NCBI RefSeq assembly: GCF_008386505.1 | Contig: NZ_VUNZ01000001.1 | Span: 1,178,001-1,242,000, forward strand | Length of the DNA stretch: 64,000 nt | DNA from: Chryseobacterium sediminis | GTDB lineage: Bacteria > Bacteroidota > Bacteroidia > Flavobacteriales > Weeksellaceae | Direction: 5' to 3' | Shown: positions 24,689-32,819 of the stretch, piece by piece | Layout: every line of letters begins with the position of its first letter | Numbering within the stretch: position 1 is the first letter of the stretch | Translations under genes and position numbers: made by a program | Notes under the pieces: generated by a model | The model's input: the letters and a program-made list of their open reading frames with translations, nothing else | What the model was told of the DNA's origin: nothing | The model's database searches: none

Positions 24689-26047
24689 CTACACGGTCAT
24701 CCCGATGTCTATTCCTTTAATTTTTCTATATAAATCGGTAGCATAATTATCCGTCATTCCTGAAACAAAATCAATGACTCCAAGAACTTTCTGATAATCG
24801 GTGCCATCATTGTAAATGAATTGCTTTGGAATTAATTTCAAAGCTTTTTCATCATAGGACTTTCTACTATCTTCCGGTTTCAGAATGGAAGGAATAAAAT
24901 GATCAAGCAATTCATACATTACATTATAGCCTGCATTTTCAATTTCCACAACCGCTTTATGGTTATAAATTTTTTCTACAGAGAAACTTGCAATATCCTG
25001 TAATGCTTTATTTTCCTTTTTATAAATATCCAGTAAACCGTTGCTCAGGTTTCCTTCAAGGATGGTCTCAAAGTTGTATTTGTACATCTCAATCGACTTA
25101 TTGATCAAAGCATTGATTACTTTTGCTCTTAAATAAGAAATCTGTTCATTTTCATTGGAAATAGAACTTAACTTTGTTTCAATTCTCTGAACATCATCCG
25201 TCTCCGATTTTACCAGTTCAAAAAATAAATTTTTGCAGTCTGCTGTTGAAACAATTCCCAATCTGTGGGCATCTTCCATATCAATGATATTATAACAGAT
25301 ATCATCTGCCGCTTCTACCAGCCATACAAATGGATGTCTCTTGAAAATATGAGGTTCTTCACTTTCAGAAATAAGCTGAGTTCCTTTCGCTATTTCAAGA
25401 AATATATCTTTTTCATTCTGAAAAAAACCGAATTTCTTCCTGTGAATAATTCCTTTTTTCTTGGCTACCGCCTCACATGGATATTTTGCAATACTTGCCA
25501 GTGTAGAGAACGTAAGCTGAATACCTCCCGCATCTTTCCCTTGTTGTTGCTGTGCCAATACTCTGATTGCATTGGCATTTCCTTCAAAATTCACCAGATC
25601 CGCCCACTCTTTTTCATTGAATTTTGATTTCAGGTCTTTTTCATTCCTTTCAAAATAGCTCGCAATGGCATCTTCTCCGGAATGTCCGAATGCCGGATTT
25701 CCCACATCATGACATAAACATGCGGCGGCAATTACGTTTCCTAAATTATAGAGATAAAAATTCTTTGAATCTTCAGTAAGTTCACTTTTAAAATCTTCAG
25801 CAATGAATTCACCGATAATACTTCCTAGACTTCTTCCTACAGACGATACTTCTAAAGAATGTGTAAGTCTGTTATGTACAAAAACACTTCCGGGAAGAGG
25901 AAAAACCTGCGTTTTATTCTGCAGTCTTCTGAAAGCAGAAGAGAAGATAATTCTGTCGAAATCCCTTTGAAAATCAGTTCGTGAAGCCTTAGTCTGCGGA
26001 TTGTTTCCTGTACGTTGATTGGTGAAAATCTGGTTTAAATTCATCAT
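24689..26047 (-). CDS. dgt: Deoxyguanosinetriphosphate triphosphohydrolase (dGTPase)
   Basis: This 452-residue HD-superfamily enzyme shows the metal ligands in order: NRLTHSLEVSSVGRS (His), CLCHDVGNPAFGHSGEDAI (His-Asp) and AADDICYNIIDMEDA (Asp). It hydrolyses dGTP to deoxyguanosine and tripolyphosphate, shaping dNTP pools. A TAnnTTTG match on the minus strand (26052-26059) lies so close to the two candidate ATGs (26047, 26044) that the mRNA could be nearly leaderless. It is probably monocistronic. Confidence 0.95.
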   Translation of the reverse strand: MMNLNQIFTNQRTGNNPQTKASRTDFQRDFDRIIFSSAFRRLQNKTQVFPLPGSVFVHNRLTHSLEVSSVGRSLGSIIGEFIAEDFKSELTEDSKNFYLYNLGNVIAAACLCHDVGNPAFGHSGEDAIASYFERNEKDLKSKFNEKEWADLVNFEGNANAIRVLAQQQQGKDAGGIQLTFSTLASIAKYPCEAVAKKKGIIHRKKFGFFQNEKDIFLEIAKGTQLISESEEPHIFKRHPFVWLVEAADDICYNIIDMEDAHRLGIVSTADCKNLFFELVKSETDDVQRIETKLSSISNENEQISYLRAKVINALINKSIEMYKYNFETILEGNLSNGLLDIYKKENKALQDIASFSVEKIYNHKAVVEIENAGYNVMYELLDHFIPSILKPEDSRKSYDEKALKLIPKQFIYNDGTDYQKVLGVIDFVSGMTDNYATDLYRKIKGIDIGMTV

Positions 26048-26174
26048 TTTTCAAAATTACTCCAAATTTTAATTGTATGGAATAGTATTTAGATTTTTAT
26101 TAAACAGATCTGTCATTCAAAAAATCTATAATAGTAAACGTTTTTTAGGGATCGGAAAGATTAAAGAAATATTC

Positions 26175-26182
26175 TACATTTG
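26175..26182 (+). promoter_or_regulatory. Candidate -7 box for the methyltransferase at 26249
   Basis: TACATTTG matches TAnnTTTG 66 bp before the ATG. No TTG -33 element was seen. Confidence 0.4.
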
Positions 26183-26248
26183 ATGCAATTAATACAACCG
26201 AAGAATACTTATCATTCTTCTTTATCCAAATTTTAAAATTCTTTTACA

Positions 26249-26878
26249 ATGACGGACAACACATGGCTCAACAGATGGGACGAAAGGTATAGCAGCGAAG
26301 AGTTTGCTTATGGAACAGAACCCAACAATTATCTTAGAGAAAAGCTTACTCAATTAACTCCAGGCAAAATACTCTTCCCCGCAGAAGGTGAAGGCCGAAA
26401 TGCTGTTTTTGCTGCAACACAGGGATGGGAGGTTTCAGCTTTCGATATCAGTGCCAATGGCAGAAATAAAGCGTTACAGCTTGCAGAACAACTGGGAACT
26501 ACGATTGATTATCAGGTTGGAGAACTTTCAACACTCAATTATCAGGAACAACAGTTTGATGCCATTGCTCTTATTTACGCTCATTTTCCGGGTGATATTA
26601 AATCTTCTATCCATCAAATGCTGAATCAATATCTGCGTAAAGGCGGGTTTCTTATTTTTGAAGCTTTCAGTAAAAGTCATCTCGAATATATTGCAAAAAA
26701 TGAAAAGGTAGGCGGTCCAAAAGATATTGAATCCCTCTTTTCTATTGAAGAAATTAAAGCTGATTTTCCGGATTATGATAGTATTGAATTAACTGAAACA
26801 GAAATAGAACTTAATGAAGGATTGTTTCATAATGGAACAGGTTCTGTGATTCGTTTTGTGGGACAGAAGCTCACCTGA
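26249..26878 (+). CDS. Class I SAM-dependent methyltransferase (TehB/TPMT-like)
   Basis: This 209-residue protein begins [30 protein letters not shown], the N-terminal signature of the TehB/thiopurine-methyltransferase-like group. SAM motif [29 protein letters not shown] follows. Ala-Glu-Gly-Glu-Gly replaces the commoner GxGxG, as in many members of this group. [13 protein letters not shown] is motif II. The substrate could be tellurite, a thiol or a small metabolite. It is a single-gene unit between dgt and the two-component system. Confidence 0.85.
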   Translation: MTDNTWLNRWDERYSSEEFAYGTEPNNYLREKLTQLTPGKILFPAEGEGRNAVFAATQGWEVSAFDISANGRNKALQLAEQLGTTIDYQVGELSTLNYQEQQFDAIALIYAHFPGDIKSSIHQMLNQYLRKGGFLIFEAFSKSHLEYIAKNEKVGGPKDIESLFSIEEIKADFPDYDSIELTETEIELNEGLFHNGTGSVIRFVGQKLT

Positions 26879-26918
26879 TTTTAGGTTTTGGCTAAAGCCC
26901 GTTAAATTGAATAGTTTT

Positions 26919-26952
26919 CCACCACAGATTACGCGGATTTTCACAGATGATG
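26919..26952 (+). repeat. Fragment of a common Bacteroidota intergenic repeat
   Basis: CCACCACAGATTACGCGGAT followed by TTTCACAGATGATG resembles intergenic repeat fragments that I recall from many Flavobacteriia. It is followed at 26994-27027 by a 'CATCACTTATTATCCATTAC' stretch whose relatives occur near 32700 and 44500. Confidence 0.4.
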
Positions 26953-27027
26953 ATGTATATTTTATGGGGAACAGAAATTTTGAAAGATTTTATTACTCAT
27001 CACTTATTATCCATTACTCATTTTACC

Positions 27028-27753
27028 TCAGTCTGAGTTCAGAAGTCCTCCGGCAAATTTTGTGAAAAAATCGGATCTGTATACTTCTCCAAGGGGAATC
27101 TCGGAGTCTTCGATGTATATATTATGATTGTCGAATGAATCAATATAATTCATATTCACAACGTAGGATTTACTGACTCTGATGAAGGTTTCACCGGAGA
27201 TTTTCTGATGAATGGTTTTTAAATTCATTGCAGTAATAAGCTTTTGCTGCTTTGTATGAATGACCACATAATCTTTAAGCCCTTCTATAAATTTAATATC
27301 TGAAAAACTGATTTTATAGAACCTCCGCTCTGCTTTGATAAATAAAAAGTCTGCAGTATTAGATTCTACTGTATTTTTAACAGTGTCTTTGGACAGAAGT
27401 TCAGTATAAAGCACTGCCTTATCAATTGCTTTTTCCAGTCTTTGGGGATCAATAGGTTTCAGCAGGTAATCTACCGCTTCCAGCTCATAGCTCTTCAATG
27501 CGTACTGGGAATAGGCTGTTGTAAAGATGATCAGTGATTTTTTGGGAAGCATTTCTGCAAACTCAAGACCTGTCACCATTGGCATTTCTATATCAAGAAA
27601 AATAAGATCTACCTCATTATCTTTAAGAAAATCAAGAGCAGATGGCGCATTAGAAAATTCACCAAGGATATCAATACTGGAAATTTCAGTGATTAGCGAT
27701 CTCATTTCGGACCTTGCCAAAGGTTCATCATCAACTATAATACAATTCATCAC
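27028..27753 (-). CDS. LytTR-type response regulator
   Basis: This 241-residue protein has a receiver domain at residues 3-120 with the acidic pair DD at 8-9, phosphoacceptor Asp54 in LIFLDIEMP, and TTAYSQYAL and LLKPID after it. A LytTR DNA-binding domain covers about 135-238 (FLFIKAERRFYKISFSDIKFIEGLKDYVVIHT). Its start overlaps the histidine kinase stop by 4 bp, so the pair is translationally coupled. LytTR regulators of Bacteroidota control envelope or efflux genes. The target here is unknown, but the divergent 29020-30427 genes are candidates. Confidence 0.93.
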   Translation of the reverse strand: MMNCIIVDDEPLARSEMRSLITEISSIDILGEFSNAPSALDFLKDNEVDLIFLDIEMPMVTGLEFAEMLPKKSLIIFTTAYSQYALKSYELEAVDYLLKPIDPQRLEKAIDKAVLYTELLSKDTVKNTVESNTADFLFIKAERRFYKISFSDIKFIEGLKDYVVIHTKQQKLITAMNLKTIHQKISGETFIRVSKSYVVNMNYIDSFDNHNIYIEDSEIPLGEVYRSDFFTKFAGGLLNSD

Positions 27754-28826
27754 ACGGGAATTTTTAAATTTACAATATATTCTTTTTCATCTGATTCTAT
27801 TTGAAGATCAAAAGTGTCATTATATAGAAGCTCCAGCCTTCTGGTGATATTAGCAAGCCCAAGTCCGCTGTTTTTTTTGTCTGAAACACTGTAACCCGCA
27901 CTCCTTGAATTGACACACATAAAATGAAGCTGTTTGTTCCAAATATTGATTTCTATTTTCACATACGACTCTCCTCCACTGAGATCTACACTATGTTTGA
28001 CCGCATTTTCAACGAAAGTAGTAAACAAATTGGGTGGAATAAATGTACTGCTGATCATTCTTTTGTCAGCATCGGTCTGAATATCAAAAGAGAAGTTGTC
28101 ACGCCTTATTTTTTCAAGGTTTAAAAAATTAGACAGGAAATCAATTTCTGAAGCCAGCAGTGTCTTTTCTTCACTGTTTTCGTACAGCTGATATCTTAGG
28201 AATTCGGAAAGTTTTACAATTACTACTGAAGCTTTTGCGGGGTCAGTTCTGATCAATGCTTTTACATTATTCAGCATATTAAACAGAAAATGTGGATTGA
28301 TCTGGTTTCTCAGTTCATTCAGTTCCATGTTCAGTGTAAGGTTACTCAGCTCACTGATCCTTTTATTATCACTGATCCATTTCTGCAGAAGTTTTATTGT
28401 TGTGGTGGTGAGAATAATCGGAATGCACATCAGGACCCCTTCATAGATTCCTCCTCTTTCATTATCTTTCGGAATGTACTGTGTTCTAAAGTCTTCAAAA
28501 AGATGTCTGAAACTATACCCAATAAAATTAAGGCCTACAACTCCCATCAGAACAAGCAATACGAGATAGGTAAGGTATTTTGTTTTAAAGAAAAACCAGG
28601 GAACCAATACATATATATTAATGTAAACCATTGCAATCAGAATAATATACACAAAGAATAAAACATAGTATTGATATATTCCCGAATACCAATGCCAGAA
28701 TCTCGCGCTGTACAGCAGAAAGAAAAAGAAGATCAGAAACAGCAGATGCCTTCGGAGCCCATATTTCGCTTCCACCAAAAAATCCATTACAAAGGTTTCT
28801 TCAAATTTCTGCGGACTGTATTTCAT
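27750..28826 (-). CDS. LytS-type sensor histidine kinase (His_kinase family)
   Basis: This 358-residue protein has four predicted TM helices in residues 25-150. A short coiled linker and the His_kinase signature LRNQINPHFLFNMLNNVKALI around residue 190 follow, the latter with the phosphoacceptor His. The ATPase part is FVENAVKHSV and GLGLANITRRLELLY. There is no periplasmic sensor domain, so the signal is probably sensed in the membrane. It is cotranscribed with the LytTR regulator at 27028 through a 4-bp overlap. Confidence 0.93.
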   Translation of the reverse strand: MKYSPQKFEETFVMDFLVEAKYGLRRHLLFLIFFFFLLYSARFWHWYSGIYQYYVLFFVYIILIAMVYINIYVLVPWFFFKTKYLTYLVLLVLMGVVGLNFIGYSFRHLFEDFRTQYIPKDNERGGIYEGVLMCIPIILTTTTIKLLQKWISDNKRISELSNLTLNMELNELRNQINPHFLFNMLNNVKALIRTDPAKASVVIVKLSEFLRYQLYENSEEKTLLASEIDFLSNFLNLEKIRRDNFSFDIQTDADKRMISSTFIPPNLFTTFVENAVKHSVDLSGGESYVKIEINIWNKQLHFMCVNSRSAGYSVSDKKNSGLGLANITRRLELLYNDTFDLQIESDEKEYIVNLKIPV

Positions 28827-29019
28827 ACGATAGGCTCATTTTATCATTAACAAAAATAGACAATAACGGAATTTACAACTATTTTATTATACGAAACCTG
28901 TATTTTATTATACCAATTATAACACCCTCGGTTTTTGTATAAAATCCCGGCCATTTTGTATAAAAACAAATTCACGCTATATTTTTCTCTATTCCTTTGT
29001 GCTTGTAAAATGAACACAT

Positions 29020-29448
29020 ATGGAATTAACAGCTTTTCATGAATTAACTCAGGAAATATCATTAGAATGTTTCTTTATGACGGAATCTCAACAGGAAGAA
29101 AAAGTAATACAGCTTATTGATTTGCACCATTTTGTAGAATGTTTTGATCCGAAAATTAAAATTATCAGCTATCTCCACCATCCTATTAATATTATAGAAC
29201 GTCAGGGAAATACAATAGGAATCCTGTTTTGTGACCTAAAACATTCTGCTGTGCCAGACAGCAATGCTTCCGAAGAATTCAGAAGGAGATACGGGCTTTC
29301 AGAACTCTGGTTTGTTTTTGTAGAGGAAACTTATATTCCGGATGCAGCGGGCTATACAGATGCAATTATTGAAAACAGCCTGGATATTTTCTATGAGAAG
29401 ATTTTCAGCTTTAATTTCTTCCAGTCTATTATTCAACCTTTAAAATAA
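29020..29448 (+). CDS. Hypothetical cytosolic protein, divergent to the two-component pair
   Basis: This 142-residue soluble protein has no signal peptide, starts MELTAFHELTQEISLECFFMTESQQ and ends FSFNFFQSIIQPLK. The pattern is mixed alpha/beta and I recognise no family. It lies 8 bp before the beta-barrel gene at 29456, so the two are cotranscribed, and is divergent from the LytS/LytTR pair. An imperfect -7 box (TTCCTTTG) lies in the shared 193-bp gap. Confidence 0.6.
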   Translation: MELTAFHELTQEISLECFFMTESQQEEKVIQLIDLHHFVECFDPKIKIISYLHHPINIIERQGNTIGILFCDLKHSAVPDSNASEEFRRRYGLSELWFVFVEETYIPDAAGYTDAIIENSLDIFYEKIFSFNFFQSIIQPLK

Positions 29449-29455
29449 ACTACCC

Positions 29456-30427
29456 ATGAAAACATTGAGAAGAGTACTTGTCCCACTGGCAATACTCCCT
29501 TTAAAAAACATAACGTATGCCCAGAAAAAGGACAGTATTCCTTTGAAGGTGCGTGCTTTTTTTGCTGATAAAATTCCACAGGCACGGAACTTCAATGTCG
29601 AATACACCATTGTTACTCCATCCTCTTTTTCTTCGCAGCTTCAGGGGCAGGATCTTCCGGACAATAAGGTAAAAAGCTTTCAGCAGATGAAGGCAGATGC
29701 CAATATTTACTTTATTAAAAAGAGAAACTGGCTTCTGAGTACAGCATTGAACTATCGTTATACTTCGATCAGGAACGAAAACCCTGTCATCCCCGGAACT
29801 GAAACGGAGGAAAACTTTCACTATCATTCGGAAGCGGTTAATCTGAGCTATTTTTCAAGGTTATTCAAAAAGACAGCGATATATTCAGCCAGCATTTCTG
29901 TGGATGGGAGTGATCAGCATTTTGAACGCATCAGAGGATTGGTAACTGCTTCGTTGATTTTAAAAGCAACTCCAAAAACAAAAATGTCTCTCGGACTGGC
30001 CGGTATTATCGATCCTAGTTCCCAAATCCCCATACTGCCTATCTTCACCTATGAAAACAGATTCAACAACGGATGGGTATTGGACGTTCTGCTTCCGAAG
30101 AAAGTATTGATCCGGAAAGATATTTTCTCCAACGGCAGAATTTCTCTGGGAACAGAAATGGATAATACATCCTTTTATACCTATCGTAATAATAATACCT
30201 ATGAATTCCGGCAGACTGCCCTCAATTCAGGGGCAATTTATGAACATAATCTTGGAGGAAACTTTATAGGAACTTTTAAAACCGGGCTCAGAGCAAATAT
30301 CAACTCCAGGGCATTTAATAAACAGGATTCCTTTAATGATTATATCTGGAAAGGAACTTATAAGCCTTCATTCTATTTCAGTGCCGGAATTTCTTATAAT
30401 CCTTTTGAAAGAAAAAAATCAAAATAA
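29456..30427 (+). CDS. Outer-membrane beta-barrel protein (DUF6268-like)
   Basis: This 323-residue protein has an N-terminal hydrophobic export segment (MKTLRRVLVPLAILPLKNITYAQ) and amphipathic strands such as WLLSTALNYRYTSI, FYTYRNNNTYEFRQTAL and PSFYFSAGISYNPF. The layout fits a 10-12-strand outer-membrane barrel, and the pattern resembles the DUF6268 family as I remember it. The function is unknown. It is the second gene after the 142-residue protein and may be a target of the divergent LytTR system. Confidence 0.65.
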   Translation: MKTLRRVLVPLAILPLKNITYAQKKDSIPLKVRAFFADKIPQARNFNVEYTIVTPSSFSSQLQGQDLPDNKVKSFQQMKADANIYFIKKRNWLLSTALNYRYTSIRNENPVIPGTETEENFHYHSEAVNLSYFSRLFKKTAIYSASISVDGSDQHFERIRGLVTASLILKATPKTKMSLGLAGIIDPSSQIPILPIFTYENRFNNGWVLDVLLPKKVLIRKDIFSNGRISLGTEMDNTSFYTYRNNNTYEFRQTALNSGAIYEHNLGGNFIGTFKTGLRANINSRAFNKQDSFNDYIWKGTYKPSFYFSAGISYNPFERKKSK

Positions 30428-30686
30428 ACTCAACAAGCCCATTCTCAGTTTTAATTTTTACAATATCTGAACTTATTATCAATATTTGCATATCAGAAGA
30501 TTAAAAGAAAATTAAAATTTTCTTCCCTCTCCATTTAACCATTCCTTAAAAATACAATCAAAAACACAGCTGAATATAAGCTGTTTCAAAATTCAAGGAT
30601 TCCCTTCTCCTTAAGAAAACTCTTATTACTGCATGCACATAACCGATGAAAATGATTTAGGAACTTAAACTTATTAAAAACAGAAC

Positions 30687-31343
30687 ATGGCAGTACCCAA
30701 ACAAATCTTTCAGACTTTCAAGACGAAAAAGCTTCCTTTGATTACCCGATATCACATCTGGAAAATGAAAAGAAAGAATCCTGAATACCGCTATTTCTTT
30801 TATGATGATCAGGATATAGAGAAATTTATCGCTGAAGAATTCCCTCCGGAATATATTGAAAATTATCGTAAACTGGCTATAGGGGCTTCAAAAGCAGACT
30901 TCTTCAGATACGCCGTTTTATATAAAAAAGGCGGAGTATACCTGGATATAGACAGCAGCATTATAAGACCTTTTAAACACCTCATTCATGAAGACGATGA
31001 AGCTGTGATCAGTGTAGAAAGACACGAAAATCTCTATGTTCAATGGGCACTTATTTTCAATAAAAATCATCCTTTTCTAAAGAAAACATTAGAATTGATG
31101 ATTGATAATATAAAAAACCACCGCTATCCACATGACGTACATGCTACCACAGGCCCTACTGTTTTCAGTAAAGGAATCAGAGAATCATTAGAGGAAAATC
31201 CGGCAATTCCCTTTAGACTATTTCAAGGCATTGAGTTCCGTGGATATTTAAGGTTTAAATACAAACTGGGAAAGTTCTTTTTATACAAATCAAGGTCTCA
31301 GCATTGGAAACAAATGCAAAAGCGTCAGGAGATTATTTTTTAA
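30687..31343 (+). CDS. Glycosyltransferase with DXD motif (Och1/capsular sugar-transferase type)
   Basis: This 218-residue protein begins MAVPKQIFQTFKTKKLPLITRYHIWKMKRKNPEYRYFFYDD, typical for the Gly_transf_sug/OCH1-like GT32 group. The core GASKADFFRYAVLYKKGGVYLDIDSSIIRPF carries the DxD metal/nucleotide-sugar motif (DID). It probably adds a hexose to a surface glycan. No other glycan genes are nearby, so it may act on a protein or lipid glycan made elsewhere. Its stop codon overlaps that of the convergent SMR gene by 4 bp. Confidence 0.88.
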   Translation: MAVPKQIFQTFKTKKLPLITRYHIWKMKRKNPEYRYFFYDDQDIEKFIAEEFPPEYIENYRKLAIGASKADFFRYAVLYKKGGVYLDIDSSIIRPFKHLIHEDDEAVISVERHENLYVQWALIFNKNHPFLKKTLELMIDNIKNHRYPHDVHATTGPTVFSKGIRESLEENPAIPFRLFQGIEFRGYLRFKYKLGKFFLYKSRSQHWKQMQKRQEIIF

Positions 31344-31675
31344 TGCGTTCCCATTTTTGAAAATACATTAATAATAATCACCCCGATAACAATAAGAGCA
31401 ATACCAATAATTGCCGGAAGATCAGGAATCTGTTTAAAGGCAATTACCCCAATCAATGTTATAAAAACAATTCCCACTCCGGACCAGATTGCATAGGTAA
31501 TTCCTACAGGAATCTGACGAAGCGTGAGACTTAGAAAATAAAAAGCACAGGCATATCCTATGACAGTTACTACGGATGGCCATAGCTTGGAGAATTCCTC
31601 AGATTTTTTCAGAAAACTAGTAGCGATGATCTCAAATACAATAGCTAGAGCAAGAAAAATATAACTGCGTCCCAT
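31340..31675 (-). CDS. Small multidrug resistance (SMR, EmrE/QacE type) transporter
   Basis: The start is the ATG at 31675, giving a 111-residue protein beginning MGRSYIFLALAIVFEIIATSFLKKS. The conserved membrane Glu in TM1 (VFEIIATS) and TM3/4 signatures GITYAIWSGVGIVFITLIG and AIIGIALIVIGVIIINVFS define the SMR family. It works as an antiparallel dimer exchanging protons for cationic drugs. The 16 upstream in-frame residues are not family-like. It is convergent with and overlaps the glycosyltransferase gene. Confidence 0.93.
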   Translation of the reverse strand: MGRSYIFLALAIVFEIIATSFLKKSEEFSKLWPSVVTVIGYACAFYFLSLTLRQIPVGITYAIWSGVGIVFITLIGVIAFKQIPDLPAIIGIALIVIGVIIINVFSKMGTH

Positions 31676-31959
31676 AAATTTATTCTTTGTACAAAAGTAA
31701 CAAAAGCACGCCGGTACTTCCAAAAGGGAATATTGAGAAAATTCTCTGTTGATCCAAAGACAGCAAAGGTTTCTCTGTCTTTATTACGCTACAAAAGTCT
31801 CAGTTTTTAAGCCATCAATTCTACGACAATACTTCTCAAAGGCACTTAATTCATCTTAAGTGCTTTGTTTTTAGCCACATTCAGTATTATAAAAGTTTTG
31901 AAAAGTATGCCATTCTGCAAAATTATTTTTCCGATCTGGCACAAAAAAATATTTCTCCA

Positions 31960-31983
31960 TGTCATGAAATGTGACACATGACA
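31960..31983. promoter_or_regulatory. Inverted repeat TGTCATG-N10-CATGACA
   Basis: Seven-base perfect arms at 31960-31966 and 31977-31983 are spaced about one helical turn apart centre to centre, as for a dimeric regulator site. It lies in a non-coding gap. Confidence 0.4.
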
Positions 31984-32037
31984 AAAATTCCGAATGAAAA
32001 ACGAGGCTAAAAATAAATTTTCTTAACATAAAAATCC

Positions 32038-32051
32038 TTTTCACGTGAAAA
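32038..32051. promoter_or_regulatory. Palindrome TTTTCACGTGAAAA
   Basis: A 14-bp perfect palindrome lies in the same gap, about 240 bp upstream of the sigma-54-like element. It is a possible operator. Confidence 0.35.
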
Positions 32052-32288
32052 ATTCACACTCAAAAAAAGTGGTTTAAAACAATATTATGCCAAGCATTAT
32101 TTATTATTTGTTTTATCAACTCCAATATAGAAGTCGAGAAACGGTTAACGTTTTCACATAATTTTACAGAGAGAATAATAAAAGTATTAATAAATTCTCA
32201 ATAATGCATTAATTTAATGTAAACAAAAATTAACCAATAAATGAACTTCAACCTCGTAAAACACTGATATACATCATAAGTATTTACT

Positions 32289-32305
32289 TTGGCACGTGAT
32301 TTGAA
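32289..32305 (+). promoter_or_regulatory. Candidate sigma-54 (-24/-12) promoter
   Basis: TTGGCACGTGATTTGAA matches the YTGGCACGRNNNTTGCW consensus except at the R and the C of GC. The invariant GG (32291-32292) and the -12 G (32303) are correctly spaced. It lies 63 bp before the ATG of a 26-codon ORF. It is the only TGGCACG-type element I noticed in non-coding sequence here. Confidence 0.5.
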
Positions 32306-32367
32306 AGTAGTAATATTGCAATTGAAAGATTGATAAAAAAAAGTCAAATAATTAAAAATAATACAAA

Positions 32368-32448
32368 ATGGTAACTTATATCGGTATCGTAACAGGTTTA
32401 GTAGTAATCACTTCATATTTCATGACAGTAAGAAGAGAAAGAAACTAA
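32368..32448 (+). CDS. 26-residue single-helix membrane microprotein
   Basis: The ORF encodes MVTYIGIVTGLVVITSYFMT followed by VRRERN and a TAA stop. It is a single hydrophobic helix (about residues 4-20) with a strongly basic C-terminal tail, which by the positive-inside rule would be cytoplasmic. It is preceded by the AT-rich stretch AATAATACAAA, typical of Bacteroidota start regions, and by a sigma-54-like promoter 63 bp upstream. A structured 3' region and a terminator follow. I recognise no family; it is not like KdpF or CydX. Coding potential is inferred from the membrane pattern and transcription-unit layout only. Confidence 0.5.
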   Translation: MVTYIGIVTGLVVITSYFMTVRRERN

Positions 32449-32494
32449 TTTAAAATAAAACAAGCCTATAGAAAATCTATACTAATTATATTGT

Positions 32495-32562
32495 TTTATG
32501 TTTTTAGTCTGAGAGATCGGATTGCTCTTTTACCATCGGGTAAAAGGGCCCAAAAACATAAA
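32495..32562 (+). ncRNA. Nested stem-loop in the 3' region of the microprotein transcript
   Basis: TTTATGTTTTT (32495-32505) pairs perfectly with AAAAACATAAA (32552-32562). Inside, CTTTTACC (32527-32534) and GGTAAAAG (32539-32546) form a second perfect 8-bp hairpin with loop ATCG. Two independent perfect stems, one enclosing the other, between an ORF and a terminator suggest a structured RNA or stability element. No known family was recognised. Confidence 0.4.
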
Positions 32563-32604
32563 CCACAAAATCTTAGTTTCATAACAAATTTTAATATCCA
32601 AATG

Positions 32605-32640
32605 AGAAAAGCCAGTCGCAAGTCTGGCTTTTCTTTTTTA
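32605..32640 (+). terminator. Rho-independent terminator
   Basis: AGAAAAGCCAG (32605-32615) pairs perfectly with CTGGCTTTTCT (32624-32634) across an 8-base loop and is followed by TTTTT. It ends the unit that begins at the sigma-54-like promoter. Confidence 0.85.
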
Positions 32641-32784
32641 TTACGGAGTTTCGTAAAAGTGCAAATTGTTTATAGCCTACAGGTTCTTTAGGCTTCCATT
32701 CATCATTTATAGTTCATCATTCATTTTACGCTGGCCTAGCTGTTTATTATTATTCAGGATTTTCCCTGACATTTAATAAAGCTT

Positions 32785-32792
32785 TATCTTTG
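32785..32792 (+). promoter_or_regulatory. Candidate -7 box for the AAA ATPase
   Basis: TATCTTTG matches TAnnTTTG and ends 27 bp before the ATG at 32820. Confidence 0.45.
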
Positions 32793-32819
32793 TTTATTCA
32801 ATAATCATTTATTATCATC

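Larger units (their letters stand above)
31676..32288. other. Long intergenic region with palindromes, upstream of a sigma-54-like promoter
   Basis: No coding gene is supported in these 613 bp. Two inverted repeats (31960-31983, 32038-32051) stand out. The position 240-310 bp upstream of the -24/-12-like element fits enhancer-type regulatory sites, although nothing proves this. Confidence 0.5.

Noticed and set aside
32491..32691. 66-codon ORF across the hairpin region
   Set aside because: It starts at a TTG, runs through the hairpin and terminator, and its composition is not protein-like. The RNA structure explains the sequence better.
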